Source: Ornithodoros turicata (lineage: Eukaryota; Arthropoda; Arachnida; Ixodida; Argasidae). From it: a stretch of DNA of 64,000 nt. The notes under the pieces are model-generated. The model saw only the letters and a list, made by a program, of their open reading frames with translations. It did no database searches and had not been told where the DNA came from. A program made the position numbers and the translations under genes. Positions within the stretch are counted from its first letter, which is position 1; each line of letters begins with the position of its first letter. Below, one piece after another: positions 55,496 through 64,000 of this stretch. The stretch spans positions 26,954,213 to 27,018,212 of the forward strand of contig NC_088202.1 in NCBI RefSeq assembly GCF_037126465.1, read 5' to 3'.

Positions 55496-55729
55496 TCAGG
55501 TGGGTATATCCTGTATGAGGTTGGGGCGGGACGACATCAAGCGGAGGAGGGATGCTTTGCTGTCAGTGAGGACGACCAATTTCCCGGGTGGCAAGTCAGA
55601 AATGTATTCCAGGCCCGTAAGGATGCCGAAAAGCTCAGTCTCGGTGGACGACATGGGGTAGGGCAGTTTGTAGGCCTGTCCATGATCTGTATCGGTGACG
55701 TAAAAGGCTGCACCCGATGCGTCAGGCAT
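55496..55729 (-). pseudogene. LINE RNase H fragment
   Basis: A 77-residue frame shows DASGAAFYV, SSTETELFGILTGLEYI and VVLTDSKASLLRLM: the Asp, Glu and Asp of RNase H spaced as in I/R1-type LINEs. The rest of the ORF is gone. Confidence 0.75.
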
Positions 55730-56104
55730 TAAACATAAGTATGCGTATAATCAAGCGGTTTGTAAGAAAAACCGTAGTGTGACTGGAAGAATGGAAGCAG
55801 GGGACAGGTAACAACAGTAACTCCTAATACCTGTGAGATTTAAGGTTTATTGCAGTATGCCAACAGCACGCCGTTGGCCCTGGCGAGAGCAAACATTATG
55901 CCATTCGTTTGATCTCTCCTCCTGGTAGCCACTTACTAATGACTCGATACTGATACTGATACTGATGATGGTATACGTTATGCTCCATGTAAGATGTGAG
56001 CGGTCGTCTAGGGTAAGACTTTGTATCATCTTTGTCCCGCTATACCTCATTCAAGGTGGTTCGGGACAGGCTGAGGAAAATTAAATGTTTCCGTTGTACT
56101 GTTG

Positions 56105-58800
56105 CAGAGCAATGGCGGCTCATGTGAAAGCTCACAAGAACAGCCAAATACTTTTGGTCAAAACTTTGACAGCATTTCGGGTTCTTTGAATTATAGCGCA
56201 GACTTCCTTAAATACACAAGCATTACTGAGAAACGTAAAATTAGAACGAATGATGGTGGTGATCATTCGTATATTCAGCCGTTTAGGATGGTGGAGCTTC
56301 TGCGAGCTTTATCTTCTGCGAAAGCGACCGCACCTGGCAAGGGAGGATTTATTGGCAGAAAAAAAGAGACCAAATGTCAGCCATGCAGCACGTCGGCTTG
56401 CTATTTCTTAAACAAAAATGAAATGAATGAAAAAGAAACCCGGCTCACATGGACACCAACGGCCCGTATCACGCAGAAAGCGGAGCGATGCCTCTGTGAC
56501 ACTCCACTGGCTAGCTCGCTGCACGGGGCCAATGAGTGTTGCCAGGGAAACGTCCGTGCACCCAAGCTATGGCTGGCCATACCCAAGCTCTGCGAGGCGC
56601 TCCCAGAGCACGGCCCGACGATGCAGGTGTCACGAATTCATTAATCTATTAAGGTGAACGTCATGTATTCTATGCTTCATGAAATGTCTGGCAACTCAAA
56701 TGCATTTTTTGTTACACTTCTTTAATGGTGTGTGGGTAGAAGGAATATTACCATCGTCTTGGAAAATCGCTACGGTTATTCCACTTCTAAAGGCAGGCAA
56801 GGAACCATCAAGACTTATCGCTCTAACTAGCTGTGTTGGCAACGCCTTTGAACGGATGGTCAATAGTCGGCTCATCCAGTTTCTTGAGGAAAAGAAATGT
56901 CTATCAACACCCCAGTGTGGTTTCAGGGTAGGGCGTTTGGAGACGACCGTTCGTGAAGCGTTTGTCAGAAGACAACGCTGTTTGTCCGTCTTTTTTGATT
57001 CAGAAAAGTCCCACGACACTGCATGGAGGTATGGTATTCGTTAGGACATACACCCTTTCGGTATAAGGGGACGCCCCCTTAGATGCATCGATGACGTCAA
57101 AACAGAAAATTCAGGGTCCGGCTGGGCAATGTGTCATCGCCTCCTTTCTGTCCGGAGAACTGTCGCACAGGGATCTGTTCGTAGTGTTACATTATTTTTA
57201 GTCAAAATCAACTCAGTTGCATGCGCCATCCCTCCTTCGATATCGTATTATCTCTATGTAGACGACATTCAACTATCTTGTTGTTCTGCGACCTTGACAA
57301 TATGTGAAAGACAAGTGCAACTAGCAATAAACAGGCTCAACAAGTGATCACCTGAAAAGGGGTTTAAATTCTATGCTGAGAAAACTTTGTCGATCCTGCT
57401 TTCGAGGGTGAAAGGAATGTTCCCAGCACCGTCTCTAAATCTTGGCGGTCGCGAGATCCACTTCATATCAGAACACAAGTTTCTCGGGTCACCTTTGACA
57501 CCAAGCTTACCTTTGTACCGCACATTAAAAATCTTAAAACTAAATGCATCAACTCCCTGAGCCTCCTAAAAACACTCTCTCACAGATCCTGGGAAGCAGA
57601 TGGAGACATGTTACACCAGATTTATATTTCAACAGTACAGTCTAGACTGGATTATGCTTCCATTGTCTATGTATCTGCCATCCAATTTATATAAAAATTA
57701 TTGGTCCTTTGCATCATCAGACGCTACGTTTGATAACTGGAGCTTTGCGCACTACACTAGCCGAAAGCCTTTATGTTGAAAGCAATGAGTGGTCTTTGGA
57801 GAGACGGAGGATGTAACTTTCAATATCGTATGCACTCAGAGTGTGGGGTGATCCGAACCATCCAGCTGTGCCTTGTCTGAACGAAACACGGTTCAACTTC
57901 AAACAGCTTTTTTGTTAGCAAGCCCGCTGTTGTCCCTTCTTTTAGCATGCGTCTGTTACAGGGAATTGACGCTTGTGGTTTTCTGAGTTCACCCAAGCTC
58001 TCGAAGTTGATGAAGGAGTTCCCCCATGGCAACCACCCCCACAATCTAGCTACTCCCTGCTGAAATATAGGAAAAGGGATACTCCTCCGTTTGTCCTCCA
58101 ACAATTTACTTATTTAAGGTTTAAATATTATTATAGATACTTTTGGAGAGCATATCACTTTCTGTGCAGATGATCTGTAGTTTACAAAAACAAAGGAACC
58201 ACCTGGTCTTGACTGCACAATACTTAGCGAACAAAGCACTGAGCAAAGGTCTTCGATTATCTTTCTGTTGGGATACCCGGAAATGAATGTGCATGCGGCT
58301 GCTGCGACATTTGATGTGCCTCGTCAGGACTTTCACGAGGTCCTAAGGAAGAAAATAAACAACACATGGCAACAGCACTGGGACACCCAGCATCAAAATA
58401 TACTTCGGCTCATTAAGCAGACAATCGGGATCTTCGAGTGCAATGTCGAAAACCGCCTCCAGGGGATAATTTTAAGCCGTGTAGGGCTTCGTCATACCCA
58501 TCGGGAACATGTTTTTACTTTTTATTTATATATTTATTTAGTTCTTTTTTCTTTCTTTTTTTTTGCGGGGAAGAGCCGCCACAATCCATACATTGTGGGG
58601 AGCAACTTACTGTACTCCACCTGCGCACTACATACTCACTGTACGAGGTAGAGCGTAATCATTATTTAATTGAAGTTTACCACTTTCAGTTGCCAATTCA
58701 TCGCTGTCTTTTGCGGGGGGATGATCCCCTTTTACCCATCATACGTTTTTTTAAGTTTTTTTAAGGACATTGGCCAACTGCATAATCTGTAGCCCGTCCC
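56105..58800 (+). pseudogene. I/R1-type LINE with RT and RNase H remnants
   Basis: In order along the plus strand: a pre-RT block MVELLRALSSAKATAPGKGG (about 56,290); RT segments LPSSWKIATVIPLLKAGK, IALTSCVGNAFERMVNSRL and CGFRVGR (56,740-56,940); YYLYVDDIQLS (catalytic DD, about 57,245); FLGSPLTPS; and a C-terminal part with NNTWQQHWDT and LSRVGLRHTHREH (58,350-58,510). Many frameshifts and stops separate them. A minus-oriented LINE tail (56350-56620) interrupts the RT start. Inactive. Confidence 0.82.
56350..56620 (-). repeat. LINE 3'-end copy nested in RT remnant
   Basis: It shares GTCAGCCA...CGTCGGCTTGCTATT with 54,290-54,400 and GTCCGTGCAC with 54,740. It splits the plus-strand LINE after TAPGKGG. 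Confidence 0.6.
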
Positions 58801-60450
58801 ATTTCTCTCACTGTGTCATTTTGATTTCTGTCTGGTTTTAATGTAATCATCATGTTTTTCAGGTTGTGGTGAATTCGGCCACCACACATAGATGGCACCA
58901 GGCAAAACCCGTGTTTGGGTCAGGTGTTAGCCTCACGCGCTGTGGGAGGGGCCTTGGCTTGGACAGGTCAAAAACCGTGAGCGCGTGGACATAGCCTGGA
59001 GCGGCTGGCCTCAGAGATAGTGCTCGGAACTTCGTGGAGCTTGGGAAACGTTCTCAGTTTACGGCATACATAATGTGAGTAATTAAATATCATGTTTTCC
59101 GTATCTTGACGTTGTCTCTGTGTCTTGCCTTCCACGGGGATCGAATGGACGGGCTTTGCCCCTGAGAGTGGGAATAGGCTTCCACAAGTTTAAGTACATA
59201 CTCAACATTTATCTTGGCGCATTATGGCCTAAGTTTCCTTTGCGTCCTTAAACCTCGAATCATCATCGTTACAATCATCAGCCAGATGTGAGAGAACTTA
59301 AATATCGGATAGTCTCCAGACACGTTCGACAACGAGATGTGTATGCTAAGGTCTTGCATAGAGTAGGGTACTGTATACAGGACAAGTAGCGGCATAGTAT
59401 TTACGTTACTTGTAGCGGTATTGCGTCACTTGCGTGCACTGACGGAAGCTGCTATGCAACGTATTGACAGGTGGCCGTTCAACCTCGCGAAGATCCTCGG
59501 ACCGTGGTAGAACGCTGTCCAACACATGCAAAGCCTACGTCCTCTTGCGGAGTACTTGTGCTCCACTGGTCTGGTGACGGCTCTCTGAAAGTGCTTCCCC
59601 ATCATCATCCGCTCCCAATGCGAAAGAGGGCAGTGTACCGCCTCAGCGGCGGTAAATCGCCCACTTCATCATCATCCAATGTATGTGTGTCTGGCGTTAC
59701 TTTTTCCAAATTTGTAGCGACGCTAGTATTGCCCTTCTTTTGTGTGGAGTAACATGTAGCGCTATTTCGTTACTTAGTTTTAGTAGCGGGTACAACACTG
59801 CCGAGACAAGTCAATAGATTTCATGTTGCCGGTTATCGGAAAGTTGTATCTATGGCGTGGTCACCAGATTATATAGTGGTTTAGGCATTACGGAACAATA
59901 AATGTGGATAGAAAGAATGTAGGTGTAGGTATGTGTAAGAAGATACGTTCATGCTGCTTCTTATCAGCTAAAAAAAGTTGCACAAAAAGATATAATGTGA
60001 AGGTGGTATCTCATTAGGAGGGTGCCCAGGATCTCTGATAGGAAAAATACAAATAATCACAGAATGGATGCTTAGCGGTACTCGTTATTTAAAAGAAAAT
60101 TTACAGTGCAAAGTGAAAGTTATACAGGAAATCCCGTTCACCTGCGGAAAAGAACACGTCAGGCAGTCCTCACGTTGTATAAACACAACACTTGGGGAAC
60201 ATAATGACGCCAGAAACAAAGAGAATATGGTATGTTAGTAGGAAGTACACAGGATGTAGGCCGAAGATGCAAGGAACAATGAAGAGCCCTATTGTTCAGA
60301 GAGGCGAGGCTTAGCACCAAGCTGAATGAAAGATGCATGAGCGTACCGTCGGTGTACTATTCAGATAACATTGATACCTAGTCAAAAGAGAAGCTACTAT
60401 ACAACAAGATAAGGTACTGCAAGATGAGGTTATCTTGATATCTGACTGGT
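58801..60450. other. Intergenic stretch with TAGCGG-rich repeat copy 2
   Basis: About 59,385-59,790 shares TAGCGG and GTTACTTTTTCC words with 51795-51965. No gene was recognised in the rest. Confidence 0.35.
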
Positions 60451-60454
60451 ACCT

Positions 60455-61083
60455 GGGTCATTCCAGGCCAAATCACCCAAAGGTCGTGCTCGACCCCCCT
60501 CAGTTTTGCTTCCAAAAATTATCATGTGCTCCTTATTGCAAATAAAGACATTTTCCCGAGTTTTACTGGACAATGTTGAACTGTTGTCGATTTAGGCGGG
60601 GTCAAAGTTCGTCGAAAAAAGTTACCTACTGAGCAGGGTTTTGAGTCTGGGTGGACTTTAGTGACATAGAATGAAAGAGCGTGGCCCTAACATTCTGCCA
60701 ATATCAAGTTCTTCCCTCGTGTTTCATTTTCGGCCAGCGAAACAGGGCTGCTTTTTGGCGCTATTTCTTACAACTTTGCGCCTTGCTAAGGGCAGTTTTC
60801 GCACAAGCTGGAAGGGACCAATACATTCAGCGTGTTCTGTACCTTCCATACTTCTAAATCACATGTTTTGAAGGCCGACCACACAATACTTTTTGCCCCA
60901 TTTAATCCCAAATGCCATACCTTTGGCAAAGTTGGCCGTTTTCAACGCCGTTTTTGAAAATGAAGCGGTCGGCCGAGAACAATCCAAATAGATGGAGATG
61001 GCAGATAAATATTTCTACTAAATCATATAAAAAATTGAGAAGGTACTTTTTGATAAGGGCGAGAAAAATATTTTTTATGTCCC
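60455..61083 (+). repeat. Left long inverted repeat
   Basis: Pairs with 63120-63771; shared blocks include GGTCGTGCTCGACCCCCCTC, GAATGAAAGAGCGTGGCCCT and TTGAGAAGGTACTTTTTGAT. Confidence 0.88.
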
Positions 61084-63119
61084 ACATGGTTACGCGAGGG
61101 CCGCACGAGACGGCTCCCTGTGCTGTGAGGCGCGCGAACAGATCGCGTGGCTAGGTTTCACAAGCCGCATCGTGCGGCCGCATATGAGCATTTCCTCTTT
61201 TTTGCCAGCCCTTTTGTTAATCAAGTGTGTAGTTTTTATTGTTATCAGTGCATTGGTAAGTATTGTTAGTAGGTGTTTCTCAGAGCCTTTCAATGGCGGC
61301 GTTTTAAAGTGGTAGTCATGAGAAACGACAGCGATGCTTTCACACTCACAAGGAACATTATGAGCAAACCATACTATCCCTTCAAATGTGCGTTTCTTAT
61401 GATTAATAGCAACGCAAATCACGTTGTGAGCGGATAGCTTTTGCTGCATTGTAGCGTCCAAAAACGCGCTCGTACATCCACGTAACCTTTAAGGGAGCAG
61501 TCTAGAGGCCCACAACTTTGTTTCTGTTTTTGGTCAGTATGGAATGTTAGGCGGCCGAAAACAGTTTTCCCACAATTAGTGCAACCGTAGCGAAATTGGG
61601 ACGCGTGCAATAGCTCCTCGAATCTCCCGTGCGCGAAACACCGTCCTTCGCCTTCACGATAGACACGTGATGAGCGCCATCACGCGCGTCGCTATGTGAC
61701 GAAAGTGGTGAGGACGCTCCTCATTGGACCTGGGATCACATGATCGAGGTGAACAACATCGCGCAGGTCGGACCGTCTGCTACCGCTTCGGAGACGCCAT
61801 GCGTTCTCCGGCTACGTGATGTCCGAAACGGAGGGATTGAAGGCTGTCCACGACACAACCACGATTTTTTTAGGACCGCAGATACCACGGGAAGAACGAG
61901 TGGTGCAGCCCGAAATTAACTGCGCTTGTACAGCGAAAACCCCGTGCTTCCCGACAATGTCAAGCCTGTCCCACCGTTTTCACCGCGCAGTTGGTTCAGT
62001 GGCTAACAGGTGGCGCCACAATACCGCCGCCATCGCTTGCTTTCTGCTACTGTGAATTCTGAGATTGCACAGAAGCCACGGATATATTACTCTTGTGATC
62101 GTAATCTTATTTTCTCAGGCTGCATATATGCTTTGTTTTTTTTAGAAAACGTGATATAAATCATATAAAGAATAGAAGTCAACAAGAAACAGCTTGCAAT
62201 GTTCGTAGCAGACGATTTTTCCTACGAACGAATGAGGGGCTCTCTACCACCAACGTCACAGTAGAGTGGGTGTGTTCTGCAGTTGGAGCGTTCCGGCCTG
62301 TCAACTTTGGACAGAAATATCTTGTGGGAATGATTTTCACATACTGCTTTACAAGATGACAGCAGTTTTTGGCCATGTTAGATACCACTTTAATGTTCCT
62401 TTAACACATGGCCTTGAAACCGGCTTAGGAGGGCTCATCCGCGGCTCAGCTGATTAGTTTATGATCGTCTTTCTCACATGTGATGCATGCCGGGTAACCA
62501 AAAAGGTTGTTATTGCTCCAAGTTTCTTGCTGAAGTCGTTGTGTTCAACAATGGCCGAAGTATGAACGTCAGCAAATGCGCGCGTGCAAAATCAAGGACT
62601 ACGGTATGAAAGTGCGTGGCACGCACGGAAACTCCAGTCGGAGCAGCGTTCAAGACCTATCTTTTCGCCGTACAGAGGAGATTGTAGTGGGCACTTCTAA
62701 TGAGATACCCTAGCAATGGTCGCCTTTGCTTTTTAATGTTTGAAAAGAAAATATGAAATGATAATGAAACCGTTGTGCATTCATTTACGTGGGTATCTTT
62801 TTGCTCTTACTTCAAACTGTTACAATCGCGAAAATAAAATATGTAGACAGTCCGAATTGCAAATAAACTGTTTTTATAATTCCAGCCTGCTTGGGGGATC
62901 AGCAGCAGCCAGCTGTTCAGTGTGGATAGATTAGTAAGCACCACATAAACATCTCGGGCTAGTACGCGGTAGTAGCATAGATGTGACTTAGCTGAATATA
63001 ATGTCTGTTCTGGTCCTCCATAAGGGATAGGAAAACTTCACCACACGGAAAAACGTTATCCGAACCAAGCCTCGCGACTCACCCGTGCGCCGCTCAGCGT
63101 AACTATGTGTAGAGTAGAT
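61084..63119. other. Interior of long-inverted-repeat element
   Basis: Short frames only, the longest in-frame stretches under 125 codons and without motifs. No coding function supported. Confidence 0.4.
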
Positions 63120-63771
63120 GGGATATAAAAATTATTTTCTCGCCCTAATCAAAAAGTACCTTCTCAATTTTTTTATATGCTTTAGTATAGATATTGATCT
63201 GACATCTCCATCTATTTGCATTGTTCTCGGCCGACCGCTTCATTCTCAAAAATGGCGTTGAAAACGGCCAACTTTACCAAAAGTACGGCATTTGGGATTG
63301 AATGGGGCAAAAAGTATTGTGTGGTCGGCCTTCAAAACATGTGATTGTGAAGTATGGAAGATACAGAACACGCTGAATTTATTTGTTCCTTCCCGCTTGT
63401 ACGAGAAGTGCCCTTAGCAAGGCGCAAAGTTGTAAGAAATAGCGCCAAAAAGCAGCCCTGTTTCGCTGGCCGAAAATGAAACACGAGTGAAGAACTTTAT
63501 ACTGCCAGAATGTTAGGGCCACGCTCTTTCATTCTATGTCACTAAAGTCCAGCTAGACTCAAAAGCCTGCTCAGTAGGTAACTTTTTTTCGTAGCATGGT
63601 TTTCGCGATTCTGACGAACTTTGACCCCGCCTAAATCTACAACAGTTCAACATTGTCCAATGAAACTCGGGAAAATGTCTTTATTTGCAATAAGGAGTCC
63701 ATGATAATTTTTTGAAGCAAAACTGAGGGGGGTCGAGCACGACCTTTGGGTGATTTCGCATGGAATGACCC
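63120..63771 (-). repeat. Right long inverted repeat
   Basis: Inverted copy of 60455-61083 with scattered substitutions and small indels. Confidence 0.88.
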
Positions 63772-63775
63772 ACCT

Positions 63776-64000
63776 GGTATGACTTGATATCGCACTTGGC
63801 TGGAGTAAACTGGGTATAAAAGAGCAATTGTTAGGGCAATAAAATACTTTTGTTGCAAGTCAGTGCTGTGTGTTGTCTCGTCCCTTGTCCTTTAATCCAG
63901 TTTAAGCGCTGTTTCATCGTATTTAATATGGACCGCTACCAACAAGCCCAATAGACCTATCCCTGCTTACAAACAAATGACGTCAGATGGTACAACAGCG
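63776..64000. other. Right flank
   Basis: Nothing recognised. An AATAAAATA word occurs at about 63,838. Confidence 0.3.

Larger units (their letters stand above)
54270..55740 (-). mobile_element. RNase H-bearing LINE remnant, minus strand
   Basis: It reads from an RNase H fragment at 55729-55496 down to a 3' end with TGGCTGACCTTTCC, a long T tract and TAATAAATATA at about 54,290-54,310. It contains a G run (54,281-54,296), A-rich low-complexity sequence and GTAACTCG-rich insertions. Heavily decayed. Confidence 0.5.
60455..63771. mobile_element. DNA element with about 630-bp inverted repeats
   Basis: The terminus GGGTCATTCCA is inverted at both ends and ACCT is duplicated outside (60451-60454 and 63772-63775). 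The inverted repeats span about 60455-61083 and 63120-63771 with high similarity. The 2-kb interior has no recognisable transposase. A 4-bp duplication fits Chapaev-, Sola- or Academ-type families, so the class is undecided. Confidence 0.85.

Overview
This window looks like a repeat-rich animal genome, most likely an arthropod and perhaps a tick. It has spliced genes with short GT-AG introns, AATAAA signals, no bacterial gene layout, and a dense mixture of transposable elements: Polinton/Maverick, Penelope-like, BEL/Pao, Ty3/gypsy, several LINE lineages and many MITEs. The species call is inference. No rRNA, tRNA or CRISPR array was recognised.

Region 1 (1-11,200) holds two host-style spliced genes facing each other. 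On the plus strand (717-3956) seven exons join with correct phase at every junction into an open frame of about 474 codons, encoding a DDE-transposase-like protein. On the minus strand (8293-7820) are two exons of a gene with a cysteine-rich domain resembling the P2X7 receptor C-terminal zinc domain. Between and around them are fold-back hairpins, tandem repeats and other dispersed repeats.

Region 2 (11,445-20,739) is a complete-ended Polinton/Maverick of 9,283 bp. It has a 6-bp target duplication (AGTACC) and terminal inverted repeats of about 418 and 336 bp. Inside are a capsid-like ORF, an adenain-type protease, a small basic minus-strand ORF and a family B DNA polymerase broken by one stop and one frameshift. 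Integrase and packaging ATPase are not seen, and a repeat array fills the left arm. The polymerase start codon appears to be split by a 69-nt intron.

Region 3 (20,740-35,100) holds MITEs, two head-to-head Penelope-like element copies, an element with CACTCTTAG termini (27,267-32,819) and a 3'-truncated LINE. Region 4 (35,100-47,750) holds a BEL/Pao element whose single LTR lies between pol and gag, as if circularly permuted. It also holds a Ty3/gypsy element with identical LTRs, an internal deletion and a nested 8-bp-TSD MITE, plus a LINE tail.

Region 5 (47,750-64,000) is mostly intergenic or LINE remnants. It includes a small Penelope-like insertion flanked by inverted ribozyme-bearing arms and a 3.3-kb DNA element with inverted repeats of about 630 bp. 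Four hammerhead-ribozyme-like motifs occur in Penelope-type contexts. All have the CUGANGA and GAAA core and a four-base palindrome in place of helix III, which is the most striking shared pattern of the window.
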